NCBI GenBank assembly: GCA_013200995.1
Contig: CP053688.1
Span: forward strand, 4,588,001-4,652,000
DNA from: Arthrobacter citreus
GTDB lineage: Bacteria; Bacillota; Bacilli; Bacillales; Bacillaceae_G
Length of the DNA: 64,000 nucleotides
Direction: 5' to 3'
The notes under the pieces were generated by a model, which saw only the letters and a list, made by a program, of their open reading frames with translations, ran no database searches and was not told where the DNA came from. The stretch's first letter is position 1. Each line of letters begins with the position of its first letter. This document shows, in pieces, positions 1-9,688 of the stretch. The position numbers and the translations under genes were made by a program.

Positions 1-439
1 TAGGATCCCTACTAAATGGAGGATTTAGAACTTCTTCCTCAATTGGACGATCGTATCTTATAGAAGAACTTGAAATATGTTGATCATGGGTATGCTCAAT
101 TGTTGCTTTCGCTGTAGGAAGTGCTTGTAAACGTTCAAATGGAATTTCTTCACCACTAATTTCACATATGCCATATGTTCCATTTTCAATTTTTTGCAGC
201 GCAGTATTTACATCGGTTAATTCATTTCTTAAATGCTCATGAAGAGAAATGTCTTTTTCGCGTTCAAACAATTCAGTACCTAAATCACCAGGGTGGTTGT
301 CTGCAAGTGAAAGTTCATCGACTGAATCCCTGAGTGAATATGGTGTAAAGGCTGGATCATTTAATCTTTCTTCTATATGTTGTTTTTGTTTTAGTAATTC
401 AGTTTTAAATGTTTGGATTTGTGATTGTGAAAGCATCAT
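1..439 (-). CDS. yteA: YteA-like TraR/DksA family protein (3' end cut off by window edge)
   Basis: Runs leftward off the window, so only about 146 N-terminal residues are visible. It begins ATG-ATG just after a strong GGGGGAG ribosome site. The visible protein has an acidic coiled N-terminal part, the HPGDLGTELFERE block near residue 50 and a C-terminal YGICEISGEEIP block near residue 90. The last block lies where DksA/TraR proteins carry a four-cysteine zinc finger, but here only one cysteine remains, as in Bacillus YteA. DksA-type proteins bind the RNA polymerase secondary channel; whether the cysteine-poor YteA form does so is not known to me. It lies beside menA on the same strand. The family call is firm, the function is inferred. 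Confidence 0.8.
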   Translation of the reverse strand, partial: MMLSQSQIQTFKTELLKQKQHIEERLNDPAFTPYSLRDSVDELSLADNHPGDLGTELFEREKDISLHEHLRNELTDVNTALQKIENGTYGICEISGEEIPFERLQALPTAKATIEHTHDQHISSSSIRYDRPIEEEVLNPPFSRDP

Positions 440-535
440 GCTCCCCCTTTTCAATAAATGAATATGGCTATCCATATTTTGTTCAAAAAGGGAGAAAACA
501 TGAGTTAAGTTTTTTGAGGAATTGAATTGTCTTAA

Positions 536-1459
536 TTAGGAAAAAATATTTCCAATTATTAAGCCTATAACAAGAAGGAATCCCATTATAGTATTTGTTT
601 TTGCTGTCGCTGCCATAGCTGGCATCATTTCCATTGGTTGAGTTTTACCAATAAAACCTTTTGTTGCTTTAATAGCTACAGGTATACTTGCTAAAGCAAT
701 CAGTGCAAAAGGTGTAATTAAATTCATTATGACAAATAAAATAACTAATGCATATGCAACGGCAAACATTGAACCAATAAAGATAATTGAATTCTTTTTA
801 CCTAATAAGATAACGAGTGTTTTGCGTCCATTTTCTTTATCATTATCTAAATCACGTATATTGTTTGCAGTTAAAATTGCTCCAATTGTAATAGAAGTAG
901 GAATTGAAAGTAAAATTACATTAGATGGTAAATTTCCAGCTTGGATATAATAAGTAATTCCAATAATGACGACACCCATAAAGAAGCCCGCAACTAATTC
1001 TCCAAATGGAGTGTATGCAATTGGAAGTGGTCCTCCAGTGTAAAAATAAGCTGCTGCCATACATATTAGACCAATAACTGCGATCCACCAGCTACTTTGA
1101 ATGCAAATATAAATACCTAAAAGTAGTGCAATACCAAAAAAAGAAAAAGCGAGTGTTAATACAGTTGAAGGTTTAATGCCATCTCTTACGATTGCTCCTC
1201 CGATTCCGACAGAACCTTCATGATCTAGGCCTCTTTTATAATCATAATACTCATTGATCATATTTGCTGCTGCTTGGATTAATAAACTTGCAATAAGCAT
1301 CGAAAGAAATAAAAGTAAATGAAATGAATGATCTATATGTGCTAACATTGCACCGATCGCAACAGGAATGAACGCTGCGGTTAATGTATGTGGTCTTAAC
1401 AAATTCCACCATGTTCTAAAACCTGTTGAGGAAGTTGGTGATTGAATTGTTGGTTGCAT
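536..1459 (-). CDS. menA: 1,4-dihydroxy-2-naphthoate polyprenyltransferase MenA
   Basis: Membrane prenyltransferase that attaches the isoprenoid tail to dihydroxynaphthoate, giving demethylmenaquinone. The protein has the two Asp-rich UbiA-family motifs, NEYYDYKRGLD near residue 70 and NNIRDLDNDKENG near residue 205, and about eight or nine hydrophobic segments. Two in-frame ATGs exist. The first (at 1468) abuts the AAGGAGG site with no spacer, so the second ATG at 1459 is chosen, giving 307 residues. It is transcribed away from menF, with about 155 bp between them, so menaquinone genes flank a shared control region. Its product uses what the menF-menC genes make. Confidence 0.93.
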   Translation of the reverse strand: MQPTIQSPTSSTGFRTWWNLLRPHTLTAAFIPVAIGAMLAHIDHSFHLLLFLSMLIASLLIQAAANMINEYYDYKRGLDHEGSVGIGGAIVRDGIKPSTVLTLAFSFFGIALLLGIYICIQSSWWIAVIGLICMAAAYFYTGGPLPIAYTPFGELVAGFFMGVVIIGITYYIQAGNLPSNVILLSIPTSITIGAILTANNIRDLDNDKENGRKTLVILLGKKNSIIFIGSMFAVAYALVILFVIMNLITPFALIALASIPVAIKATKGFIGKTQPMEMMPAMAATAKTNTIMGFLLVIGLIIGNIFS

Positions 1460-1538
1460 TTTTAACATCCTCCTTTTTATTATTATTTGAAAATGTAGGC
1501 CATTTTACTTTAAAAAAGTATGGACGAACTTCATAAAA

Positions 1539-1567
1539 TTGACAGTCTACATTCATCGTTGTATCTT
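1539..1567 (+). promoter_or_regulatory. Sigma-A promoter for the menF operon
   Basis: TTGACA at 1539-1544 and TATCTT at 1562-1567 are separated by 17 bases. This lies about 45 bases before menF and is the best promoter match in the menA-menF gap. Confidence 0.65.
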
Positions 1568-1614
1568 TAGTTATATCATGTATTTAACGTATATTTAAGC
1601 TAGGGGGAACTATA

Positions 1615-3021
1615 ATGCTTAGAACAGGTCAGCTAGAATCGATTGCATTCTTTGAGCACTCTCTTTTTAATGCAAAAACTTGTTCAAAACGCTTTATTTG
1701 TAAAGTGGAAAAAATAATGAATATTCATCCCCTAAGCGTTTACCATTTTTATCATGAATTGGGTTTTACTGAACGCTTTTATTGGTCAAACCAAGAAAAC
1801 TCGTTAATTCTCACAGGAATTGGTACTTTAGTTCCTTTTCATCATAGTACAGAAGAACAGTATTCTGCAATAGAAAAAGAATGGAAACGCTTTGGAGAGC
1901 AAGTGTATATCGAGCAAGAACATTGCTTTGGTACAGGACCTATAGCTCTTGGGGGTTTCTCTTTTTTTGATAATTATAAAGATGATCAAGATTGGAAGAA
2001 TTTTGGAACCTCTCATTTCTATATACCTAAATTAATGGTGACGGTTACAAAAGAAGGAACATTTATTACTTCTAATTATGAAATAAATGAACAAACTTCC
2101 GTAGAGGATTTATTGCTTCAATATAAAGAATATGATGACTTTTTAGAAAACTTTGGTATGAAGCAACCGAGTTTTAAGCAATCGGAATGCATAAATAAGG
2201 ATGAATATGAACCAAATGAATGGATTCAAAGTGTAAAAGAAGCTATACAACAAATGAAAAACGAAAAGTTAGAAAAGGTTGTATTAAATCGCACTTTGGA
2301 TGCTATATTTTCGGCAGAAGTAAATTCAACAAAAGTAATATATGAACTAGAAGCAACAAGAAATGTTAATTATATTATTTCTTATCAAATAAAAGATACT
2401 GTATTTATTAGCGCTACTCCTGAACGATTGATTTCTAAAAAAAATAATACAGTTTCTTCAATGTGCCTTGCAGGTTCAGCTGCTAAAGGAAAAACTAAGG
2501 AAGAAAATATAGAGGCTTCTAATTGGCTATTAAATAGTAAAAAAAATAATGGAGAACATGCTTTTGTTGTAAACTATATCCGAGAAATTCTTAAAAAATA
2601 TTGTAACGAATTATTAATTCCGTCGACACCAAGAATTATGGCGACTAAAAGCTTATTGCATTTATTTACGCCAGTTGAAGGGAAATTGTATAACCACGTT
2701 ACTTTATTCGAATTAATTCAAGCATTACATCCTACACCAGCACTTGGTGGTTTTCCTAAGGAAGAAGCGTGCAAATTAATTCGTGAACTTGAACCTGTCG
2801 ATCGTGGTTGGTATGGTGCTCCAATTGGATGGATTGATTTAAATGGAAATGGTGATTTTGCTGTAGGCATACGTAGTGCCTTAATTAAGGGAGAAAAAGC
2901 AAAATTATATGCCGGTTGTGGTGTTGTACAAGATTCAAAACCAGAGGAAGAATTTTTTGAAACTGGTGTAAAGTTTCTGCCAATGCTGAACGCATTAGGA
3001 GGGTTACGAAATGAAAGATAA
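1615..3021 (+). CDS. menF: Isochorismate synthase MenF
   Basis: Converts chorismate to isochorismate, the committed step of menaquinone synthesis. The C-terminal half is a chorismate-binding domain with the usual blocks: CLAGSAAKGKTKEEN, HPTPALGGFPKEEA, YGAPIGWIDLNGNGDFAVGI and YAGCGVVQDSKPEEEF. The final glutamates are expected Mg2+/chorismate ligands. The length of 468 is normal for the Bacillus enzyme. The start ATG follows AGGGGGAAC. It is the first gene of the menFDHB unit and overlaps menD by 11 bases, which suggests translational coupling. EntC/DhbC-type isochorismate synthases look similar, but the men context settles the assignment. Confidence 0.95.
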   Translation: MLRTGQLESIAFFEHSLFNAKTCSKRFICKVEKIMNIHPLSVYHFYHELGFTERFYWSNQENSLILTGIGTLVPFHHSTEEQYSAIEKEWKRFGEQVYIEQEHCFGTGPIALGGFSFFDNYKDDQDWKNFGTSHFYIPKLMVTVTKEGTFITSNYEINEQTSVEDLLLQYKEYDDFLENFGMKQPSFKQSECINKDEYEPNEWIQSVKEAIQQMKNEKLEKVVLNRTLDAIFSAEVNSTKVIYELEATRNVNYIISYQIKDTVFISATPERLISKKNNTVSSMCLAGSAAKGKTKEENIEASNWLLNSKKNNGEHAFVVNYIREILKKYCNELLIPSTPRIMATKSLLHLFTPVEGKLYNHVTLFELIQALHPTPALGGFPKEEACKLIRELEPVDRGWYGAPIGWIDLNGNGDFAVGIRSALIKGEKAKLYAGCGVVQDSKPEEEFFETGVKFLPMLNALGGLRNER

Positions 3022-4747
3022 TGAAGCATTAACAAAATATATAGGTGCACTTGTAGATGAATTAAGCGCACTAAATATTCAAAACGTTGTAATTAGCCCT
3101 GGGTCGCGTTCTACTCCAATCTCGATGCTTGTAAATGAGCATCCAAAACTTAAGTCTTATATTGCAGTGGATGAAAGAGGAGCAGGTTTTTTTGCTTTAG
3201 GAATTGCCAAAAGTACTAAACAGCCAACAGTTTTAATTTGTACATCTGGAACAGCGGCTTCTAATTACTTACCAGCAATATCTGAAGCGAGAGAATCTAG
3301 AATTCCTTTGTTCGTATTAACAGCTGATCGACCACATGAGCTGCGAGATATTGGTGCACCGCAGGCTATGAATCAAATTGGCTTATATGGTTCTTTTGTA
3401 AAAAAATTCATGGAACTGGCATTACCAGAGGCTTCTGAGGCAATGTACCAATATGCCCGCTCAAGTATTAATCGACTTTACCGTTCTTGTGTGACTGCTC
3501 CAATGGGGCCAGTACATATGAATGTGCCTCTACGAGAACCATTAGTTCCAAATTTTGCAATTGATGATTTATTTTCGGCAGGAAAACGTAAAAATTCTGC
3601 TCATACGATACTTACTAAAACTCTTGCGACAATTTCAAAGGAAACTAGAAATGAAATCACCGAGCTTTTTCAATCAAAAAGAAAAGGCTTATTAGTTTGT
3701 GGACCATATGTTGAAGGCGATGCTTTAAAAAGGATTATTGCTTTAGGCAGTTTATTAGACTACCCAGTTCTTTGTGATCCACTTTCAAATGGTAGAACAA
3801 ATAATAATGAGGATTCAAATGTAATCGATACATACGATACGTTCCTTCGTTTTGAAGATATTGCTAATTCGCTTGAGTCTGAAATAATTGTTCGATTTGG
3901 CTCGATGCCTGTTTCTAAGACATTTACTCAATATACACAAAGGCAACATGATTGTGAGTTGATCGTAATTGATGAAGGTGATCTATGGAGAGATCCAACA
4001 TTAAAAGCTACACAAATGATTTCATGTGATGATCTTGAATTTTGTAATGCAATTTTCGAATCATATGAGAAGACGACTGATTTTCAAACTGATTGGTTGA
4101 ATGAATGGAAATCAATTAATGAAAAAACGAAAAATGGACTTCAGCAAGCTGAACAGTTTGATGAACTTTTTGAGGGGAAAATTGTTCAAGTTTTAGCAAA
4201 GTCTTTAGAGGAAGAAAGTACTTTATTTGTATCAAACAGTATGCCAATTCGTGATGTAGATACATTTTTACTTTCGCAATCTAAAAAGTTTAAAATTGCT
4301 TGTAATCGAGGCGTAAATGGTATTGATGGAACAATTGCGACCGCATTAGGAATGGCAGCAGCTGGAGACAATGTGACATTATTGATTGGAGATTTATCTT
4401 TCTACCATGATTTAAATAGTCTAGTACTTTCTAAGTTACATCATTTGCCTTTACGAGTTATTCTCGTTAATAATGATGGAGGCGGCATCTTCTCATTTTT
4501 ACCTCAATCAAAAGAGGAAAAGCATTTCGAAGCATTGTTTGGCACTCCATTAGGATTAGATTTTGAACATGCTACAGCACTTTTCGGTGGAATTCATACA
4601 AAAATTAATAATTGGTTCGATTTTGAAGATGTGTTGTCTAGAAAGAATGATGGTTTACAAGTTATCGAAATCCGAACAAATCGTCAAGAAAACTATGATC
4701 TACATCAAAAAGTTTGGAGCATTGTAAAATCTAAATACGAAAAGTAA
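3011..4747 (+). CDS. menD: SEPHCHC synthase MenD
   Basis: Thiamine-diphosphate enzyme joining isochorismate and 2-oxoglutarate to give SEPHCHC. The N-terminal Pyr domain carries SPGSRSTPISML and the VDERGAGFFALGIAK block with the ThDP-activating glutamate. The C-terminal PP domain carries GDLSFYHDLNSL, which holds the Mg2+/diphosphate site. The length of 578 is close to the family norm. A GGAGGG ribosome site inside the end of menF precedes the ATG, and the 11-base overlap with menF implies coupled translation. It is followed within 20 bases by menH, whose product acts next. Confidence 0.96.
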   Translation: MKDNEALTKYIGALVDELSALNIQNVVISPGSRSTPISMLVNEHPKLKSYIAVDERGAGFFALGIAKSTKQPTVLICTSGTAASNYLPAISEARESRIPLFVLTADRPHELRDIGAPQAMNQIGLYGSFVKKFMELALPEASEAMYQYARSSINRLYRSCVTAPMGPVHMNVPLREPLVPNFAIDDLFSAGKRKNSAHTILTKTLATISKETRNEITELFQSKRKGLLVCGPYVEGDALKRIIALGSLLDYPVLCDPLSNGRTNNNEDSNVIDTYDTFLRFEDIANSLESEIIVRFGSMPVSKTFTQYTQRQHDCELIVIDEGDLWRDPTLKATQMISCDDLEFCNAIFESYEKTTDFQTDWLNEWKSINEKTKNGLQQAEQFDELFEGKIVQVLAKSLEEESTLFVSNSMPIRDVDTFLLSQSKKFKIACNRGVNGIDGTIATALGMAAAGDNVTLLIGDLSFYHDLNSLVLSKLHHLPLRVILVNNDGGGIFSFLPQSKEEKHFEALFGTPLGLDFEHATALFGGIHTKINNWFDFEDVLSRKNDGLQVIEIRTNRQENYDLHQKVWSIVKSKYEK

Positions 4748-4765
4748 AGTTAGGTGTTCCTGCTC

Positions 4766-5593
4766 ATGGAAATTAAGATTAATGAAGTTACCTATTCATA
4801 CACTGAATTTGGTCAAGGGCAAACAATTCTCTTATTGCACGGTTTCACTGGTTCAAAGGAAACATGGGGAAATTTAATAAAAGAGCTAGAACTAAATTTT
4901 CATGTAATAGCAATTGATTTATTAGGGCATGGTGAGACTGGTGCTCCAATTGATGACGAACGTTATAAAATGGAGTATGCTGCTAAAGATCTATCTGACT
5001 TTTTAATACAAAAGCAAATTGATTCTGTGCATTTATTAGGCTATTCAATGGGTGGCAGACTAGCCCTCTATTTTGCTTTGGCCTACCCAGCTAAAATTAG
5101 CTCACTTATTTTAGAAAGTTGTACAGCGGGTCTTAATACCGAGCGTGAAAGATTAGCTCGAATCGAACAAGATACTAAATTATCCGCGATGATCCTGAAT
5201 GATGGAATTGAAACATTTGTTAATTATTGGGAAAACATTCCGTTATTTTCTACACAAAAGAATCTACCTACTTCATCACAAGAAGAGATTAAAAAAGGTA
5301 GATTAAATCAGTCTCCTATTGGACTAAGTAATAGTCTAATAGGGATGGGGACGGGCATCCAGCCTTCTTTATGGGATGATTTAAATCAATTTCACAAAAC
5401 AACATTATTAGTTTGTGGTGAATATGATGAAAAGTTTTGCCTAATAATGGGGAAAATGAACGAGAAGCTAAAAAATAGCGAAATTATAAAAATTCCACAC
5501 GCTGGCCATGCAATTCATGTGGAACAATCGAAAAAATTTGCTACAATAGTAAGTGGGTTTTTATTGGAAAAAGAAAAGGAGGAAATTTCATGA
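4766..5593 (+). CDS. menH: SHCHC synthase MenH (alpha/beta hydrolase)
   Basis: Removes pyruvate from SEPHCHC to give SHCHC. It has the alpha/beta-hydrolase fold: an oxyanion-type [13 protein letters not shown] motif near the N-terminus, the nucleophile elbow [12 protein letters not shown], and a C-terminal GHAIHVEQ block with the catalytic histidine. The frame extends upstream to a GTG at 4754. The ATG at 4766 is preferred because AGGTG at 4752-4756 sits nine bases before it, giving 275 residues. The stop overlaps the menB start (ATGA). The position between menD and menB supports MenH rather than a generic hydrolase. Confidence 0.9.
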   Translation: MEIKINEVTYSYTEFGQGQTILLLHGFTGSKETWGNLIKELELNFHVIAIDLLGHGETGAPIDDERYKMEYAAKDLSDFLIQKQIDSVHLLGYSMGGRLALYFALAYPAKISSLILESCTAGLNTERERLARIEQDTKLSAMILNDGIETFVNYWENIPLFSTQKNLPTSSQEEIKKGRLNQSPIGLSNSLIGMGTGIQPSLWDDLNQFHKTTLLVCGEYDEKFCLIMGKMNEKLKNSEIIKIPHAGHAIHVEQSKKFATIVSGFLLEKEKEEIS

Positions 5594-6408
5594 CTATTGA
5601 ATGGGTACAAGAAAGAAAGTATGAAGAAATTTTATATTCTACATATAATGGAATCGCTAAAATTTCAATCAATCGTCCACACGTACATAACGCATTTACA
5701 CCATTAACAGTATCAGAATTGATTGATGCTTTTGCTTATGCAAGAGATGACCAAAAAATTGGTGTTATTATTTTAACAGGTGAAGGTGGAAAAGCATTCT
5801 GTTCTGGAGGAGACCAAAGTGTTCGCGGACACGGTGGTTATGTTGGACATGACCACATTCCTCGTCTTAATGTATTAGATTTACAACGTTTAATTCGTGT
5901 TATTCCAAAGCCTGTAATTGCGATGGTAGCTGGATACGCAATTGGTGGAGGACATGTTCTTCATGTAGTTTGTGACTTAACAATCGCTGCAGATAACGCT
6001 AAATTTGGACAAACTGGTCCAAAAGTAGGTAGCTTTGACGCTGGTTACGGCTCAGGCTATTTAGCTCGTATTGTAGGTCATAAAAAAGCTCGTGAAATTT
6101 GGTACTTATGCCGTCAATATGATGCTCAAGAAGCATCAGATATGGGCTTAGTAAACAAAGTAGTACCTTTAGAAGAATTAGAAACTGAAACAGTTAAATG
6201 GGCTGAAGAAATGCTTGAAAAGAGTCCAACTGCACTTCGTTTCTTAAAAGCAGCAATGAATGCAGATACAGATGGTTTAGCTGGAATTCAACAGCTAGCT
6301 GGAGATGCAACACTTCTTTACTACACAACTGATGAAGCAAAAGAAGGCCGCGATGCATTTAAAGAAAAACGTACACCTGATTTCGATAAATTCCCACGTT
6401 TTCCTTGA
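5590..6408 (+). CDS. menB: 1,4-dihydroxy-2-naphthoyl-CoA synthase MenB
   Basis: Crotonase-family enzyme that closes the second ring, turning o-succinylbenzoyl-CoA into DHNA-CoA. Diagnostic features are the [15 protein letters not shown] segment, the [19 protein letters not shown] oxyanion-hole block and the [13 protein letters not shown] block. The 272-residue length matches Bacillus MenB. It overlaps menH by four bases and has its own GGAGG site. Its third positions look more codon-optimised than those of its neighbours, for example repeated GGT, CGT and GCT codons, which fits high expression. A terminator follows directly. Confidence 0.97.
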   Translation: MTIEWVQERKYEEILYSTYNGIAKISINRPHVHNAFTPLTVSELIDAFAYARDDQKIGVIILTGEGGKAFCSGGDQSVRGHGGYVGHDHIPRLNVLDLQRLIRVIPKPVIAMVAGYAIGGGHVLHVVCDLTIAADNAKFGQTGPKVGSFDAGYGSGYLARIVGHKKAREIWYLCRQYDAQEASDMGLVNKVVPLEELETETVKWAEEMLEKSPTALRFLKAAMNADTDGLAGIQQLAGDATLLYYTTDEAKEGRDAFKEKRTPDFDKFPRFP

Positions 6409-6423
6409 TTTGAAAGAAGAGAT

Positions 6424-6455
6424 AAAAGCTTGATGAGAAATCATCAAGCTTTTTT
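6424..6455 (+). terminator. Terminator-like hairpin between menB and menE
   Basis: A perfect 13-bp stem (AAAAGCTTGATGA pairing with TCATCAAGCTTTT) has a GAAA loop and runs into five Ts. It lies inside the men cluster and would give the upstream menFDHB genes more transcript than menEC, unless menE has its own promoter or reads through. Confidence 0.8.
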
Positions 6456-6490
6456 GAATTAATTTTCATTACAGTAAGGAAGTGTATTTA

Positions 6491-7933
6491 ATGAGTCAAA
6501 TTCCGAATTTTTTGCTTGAAAGAGTCAGATTAACTCCTGATCGAGTAGCCGTTGCAACCGATGTAGAGGAAATTACGTTTAAGGAATTACATAACCGGGT
6601 TTTAAATCTAGCATATAAATTTCACCAATTAGGTATAAAAGACGAGTCCCATGTGTCTGTTTTAATGAATAATTCCGTTGAGTTTATACAAGTTGTATAT
6701 GCCCTTCATTATATTGGAGCTACATCAATTTTACTGAATATAAGATTAAGTGATGATGAAATAAGATACCAATTAGAAAATAGTGATTCTGAATTTTTAA
6801 TCGTAACAAATTCAAATGCAATCAAGGTACCTGAAAATATTAAATTGTTAAATATAGATGAGTTGGAACATGTCGAAATGAAGGATTTTATGATCCAGTA
6901 TAATTTTGATGAGGATAAAATCGCTACAATGATGTACACATCCGGAACAACAGGCTTCCCAAAAGCAGTTTTACAAACTTATCGTAACCACTTTAACAGT
7001 GCCGTTGCTTCAGTCTTAAATTTAGGATTAGAGCAGCAGGATGTATGGCTAGTTTGTTTACCAATGTTCCATGTAGGTGGCTTATCAACTGTATACAAAA
7101 GTGCGATTTATGGAATGAAAATTGTCATAACAAATAAAGCTGATGCACAAACAATTAAAGACTGTGTCATAAAGCATAATGTAACCATTCTATCTGTCGT
7201 TACAAAAGTTTTAAATGACCTCTTAACACTTGTTGAAGGAACAAATGATTTAAAAAGTGTAAGGGCAGCTTTACTTGGAGGAGGTCCGGCACCACTTCCA
7301 CTGTTACAAAAGGCAAGTTCTTTAAATGTACCAGTTTATCAAACATATGGAATGACTGAAACATGTTCACAGATAGCAACTCTTTCTCCTGAATACATGC
7401 TTTCTAAACTTGGTTCTGCTGGTAAAGCTTTATTCGGTTGTACACTTGAAATAAAAGAAGATGGTCGAACTTGCTTACCTGGAGAAATAGGAGAAATTGT
7501 CGTCAAGGGACCGAATGTAAGTAAAGGATATTATAAGCTTGATTGGGATTTGAATGCATCAGATTATCTTTACACTGGTGATTTAGGTTATGTAGATGAA
7601 GATGGATTTTTATTCGTAGTTGATCGTCGAAGTGACTTAATTATTTCTGGGGGAGAGAATATATATCCTGCAGAAATCGAATCAGTATTATTATCGCACC
7701 CAGACATTATTGAAGCTGGTGTAACGGGCAAAGAAGACCCAGCTTGGGGAAAGGTACCTGTTGGATTTGTGATCAGTAAATCCTCTAATCCTCCATCCCA
7801 AGAAGAACTAATCGAGTATTGTCGAGATAAAATGGCGGGATATAAAATTCCAAAAGAAATAATTTTTGTAGAAAACTTACCAAGAAATGCAACAAACAAG
7901 CTAGTAAGAAGAGAGCTACTAAAGCTTTTATAA
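6491..7933 (+). CDS. menE: o-succinylbenzoate-CoA ligase MenE
   Basis: AMP-forming ligase that activates o-succinylbenzoate with CoA and ATP. ANL-superfamily motifs are present: the P-loop-like YTSGTTGFPKAV, YGMTETCSQ, YTGDLGYVDEDGF, the hinge VDRRSDLI and the C-terminal catalytic lysine region NATNKLVRREL. An in-frame GTG at 6482 lies only one base after the AAGGA site. The ATG at 6491 has a ten-base spacer and gives 480 residues. It sits after the menB terminator and ten bases before menC. Confidence 0.95.
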   Translation: MSQIPNFLLERVRLTPDRVAVATDVEEITFKELHNRVLNLAYKFHQLGIKDESHVSVLMNNSVEFIQVVYALHYIGATSILLNIRLSDDEIRYQLENSDSEFLIVTNSNAIKVPENIKLLNIDELEHVEMKDFMIQYNFDEDKIATMMYTSGTTGFPKAVLQTYRNHFNSAVASVLNLGLEQQDVWLVCLPMFHVGGLSTVYKSAIYGMKIVITNKADAQTIKDCVIKHNVTILSVVTKVLNDLLTLVEGTNDLKSVRAALLGGGPAPLPLLQKASSLNVPVYQTYGMTETCSQIATLSPEYMLSKLGSAGKALFGCTLEIKEDGRTCLPGEIGEIVVKGPNVSKGYYKLDWDLNASDYLYTGDLGYVDEDGFLFVVDRRSDLIISGGENIYPAEIESVLLSHPDIIEAGVTGKEDPAWGKVPVGFVISKSSNPPSQEELIEYCRDKMAGYKIPKEIIFVENLPRNATNKLVRRELLKLL

Positions 7934-7942
7934 GGGGAATTA

Positions 7943-9049
7943 ATGATGTTAATTCAACAAATTGAATTATTTTTAATGGAACAGCCTTTAAAGATACCAT
8001 TTAAAACAAGCTATGGTACATATGAAAAACGTGAAAGTATTATTGTTAAAATTATCGATGAAAATGGATTAAGTGGTTATGGAGAAGTTGTTGCTTTTTC
8101 TGAACCGTGGTATACGGAAGAAACGATTTATTCCGCACTTCATGTTTTACAAGATTTCTTAATTCCAAAATTAGTAAATAAGCAATTTAATCATCCTAAT
8201 GAAGTAGCATCGCAGTTAAATCAATTTAAAGGGAATCAAATGGCTAAAGCAGGGCTTGAAGGTGCGTATTGGGATTTGTATAGTAAACAAAATTCAATTT
8301 CGTTAGCGCAAGCTTTAGGGGGCAATAAATCTGAGATACCAGTTGGGGTCGTTATTAGTATAGACGAGCCAGGAAAAATGACAAAACAAATTGGTGACTA
8401 TTTAGCAGAAGGATATAAACGATTTAAAATAAAGGTTTCGAGGGAAAATGATTACGAAATTGTATCTACTATCCGAAATAGTTATCCGTCAATTCCTCTA
8501 ATGATTGATGCTAATTCGGATTATTCGATAGACGACATCCCTCAGCTAAGAAAATTAGATCAATTTAATCTAATGATGATTGAGCAGCCTTTCGGTGAGC
8601 GCCAATTTATTGAACATGCTATTCTTCAAAAGGAAATTTCGACCCCTGTTTGTTTAGATGAAAGTATTTGTTCCATTGAGGATGTTCAAATTGCCCACGA
8701 ACTAAAAGCATGTAAGATCATTACTGTAAAGCCTGGCAGAGTCGGAGGATTAACCAACTCAATCGAAATTCATCGTTATTGCGTTGAAAAGAATATTCCA
8801 ATTTGGGTTGGAGGTATGATTGAAACAGGAATCTCTAGAATTCAAAACGTTGCATTAGCCTCTCTTCCAGGCTTTACGATCCCTGGAGATATATCGGCCT
8901 CATCTAGACATTGGGAGCACGATATTATTTATCCAGAGGTAGCATTAATAAAAGGGAAAGTTAGAGTTCCAGATGGGCCTGGTATAGGAGTAGAAGTGGA
9001 TGAAGCAAGAGTCAGAAGTCTTTCTAAAAAGATTTATAGACATGCTTAA
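7943..9049 (+). CDS. menC: o-succinylbenzoate synthase MenC
   Basis: Enolase-superfamily dehydratase converting SHCHC to o-succinylbenzoate. The barrel shows the KxK catalytic pair (FKIKVS), metal ligands in MIDANSDY, MIEQPFGE and CLDESIC, and the second acid/base lysine in TVKPGRVGG. At 368 residues it matches the NSAR/OSBS subgroup of Bacilli, some members of which also racemise N-acylamino acids, so a second activity is possible. AAGGGGAAT precedes the start. It closes the men cluster and its transcript ends in a hairpin shared with yidD. Confidence 0.94.
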   Translation: MMLIQQIELFLMEQPLKIPFKTSYGTYEKRESIIVKIIDENGLSGYGEVVAFSEPWYTEETIYSALHVLQDFLIPKLVNKQFNHPNEVASQLNQFKGNQMAKAGLEGAYWDLYSKQNSISLAQALGGNKSEIPVGVVISIDEPGKMTKQIGDYLAEGYKRFKIKVSRENDYEIVSTIRNSYPSIPLMIDANSDYSIDDIPQLRKLDQFNLMMIEQPFGERQFIEHAILQKEISTPVCLDESICSIEDVQIAHELKACKIITVKPGRVGGLTNSIEIHRYCVEKNIPIWVGGMIETGISRIQNVALASLPGFTIPGDISASSRHWEHDIIYPEVALIKGKVRVPDGPGIGVEVDEARVRSLSKKIYRHA

Positions 9050-9057
9050 AAAAATAG

Positions 9058-9122
9058 ACAAAAAAAATACGATCAAATTAAACTTGTCATTCATTTCAAG
9101 TTTCTTTGACCGTATCTTTTTT
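9058..9122. terminator. Bidirectional terminator between menC and yidD
   Basis: A broken stem pairs ATACG with CGTAT, TCAAA with TTTGA and AAACTTG with CAAGTTT. It is flanked by a run of As on the left and Ts on the right. It can end menC transcripts on the plus strand and, overlapping the end of yidD, yidD transcripts on the minus strand. Confidence 0.7.
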
Positions 9123-9350
9123 TATTTCATTATTTTTCTTCTCAGGTACTGGATCAAATCCACCTGGATGAAACGGATGGCACTTAAGTATTCTTTTAGT
9201 CGTTAAATAAGAGCCTTTTAGCGCACCATGAGTTTGTAGTGCCTCTAATCCGTAATGAGAGCATGTAGGATAAAATCTACATGAAGGTGGAGTGGCAGGT
9301 GATATCCATTTTTGATAAAATCGAATGATTCCAATTAATATTTTATTCAT
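9096..9350 (-). CDS. yidD: Membrane protein insertion efficiency factor YidD
   Basis: Small basic protein (84 residues) helping YidC/OxaA insert membrane proteins. It shows the family core: an N-terminal amphipathic RFYQKWISP segment, the cysteine-rich [16 protein letters not shown] block, and the [18 protein letters not shown] block. A TTG two codons upstream is nearer the AAGG site than is workable, so the ATG at 9350 is used. Bacillus relatives are named ytjA. The charged lysine-rich tail is variable in the family. The last bases lie inside the menC/yidD terminator. Confidence 0.92.
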   Translation of the reverse strand: MNKILIGIIRFYQKWISPATPPSCRFYPTCSHYGLEALQTHGALKGSYLTTKRILKCHPFHPGGFDPVPEKKNNEIKKDTVKET

Positions 9351-9374
9351 ATACAAACCTTACGTCTGCTAGAA

Positions 9375-9521
9375 TTATTTTTCATCATGGTTATTATTCA
9401 TTTTTACGTCTTCTAGCTTATCGACTTTATGCTGTACTCCATAGCCTTTATTTACAGTAAGTACGAATGCACCAAACACAACAACGATAATAATTCCACT
9501 AACAACAAATACTCCAGTCAT
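9375..9521 (-). CDS. ytzI: YtzI-like small membrane protein
   Basis: A 48-residue protein starting MTGVFVVSGII. It has one hydrophobic segment (about residues 4-23) and a charged, asparagine-rich cytoplasmic-looking tail. An AGGAGG site lies at ideal distance from the ATG, which is strong support for translation of so short a gene. Its place between yidD and ytkD matches ytzI of B. subtilis. Function is unknown; a single-span membrane peptide is all that can be said. Confidence 0.75.
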   Translation of the reverse strand: MTGVFVVSGIIIVVVFGAFVLTVNKGYGVQHKVDKLEDVKMNNNHDEK

Positions 9522-9688
9522 ACGCTAATCCTCCTAAATAGTTATACTACTATGATATAGTATACTGTCCAATATGCAAGGCATTCAAATATTTTCATAA
9601 AGATTAAGGAATATTATTTCAATAATGATGAAACATTTTAATAGACATAGTACAATGGATAAACAAGTATGAATGTAGGAAGGTTAAA

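Noticed and set aside
2718..3071. 117-residue minus-strand frame within menF and menD
   Set aside because: Shadow frame opposite two clear coding genes.
9000..9206. 68-residue plus-strand frame over the menC-yidD junction
   Set aside because: It overlaps the menC end, the bidirectional terminator and yidD, and has no ribosome site.
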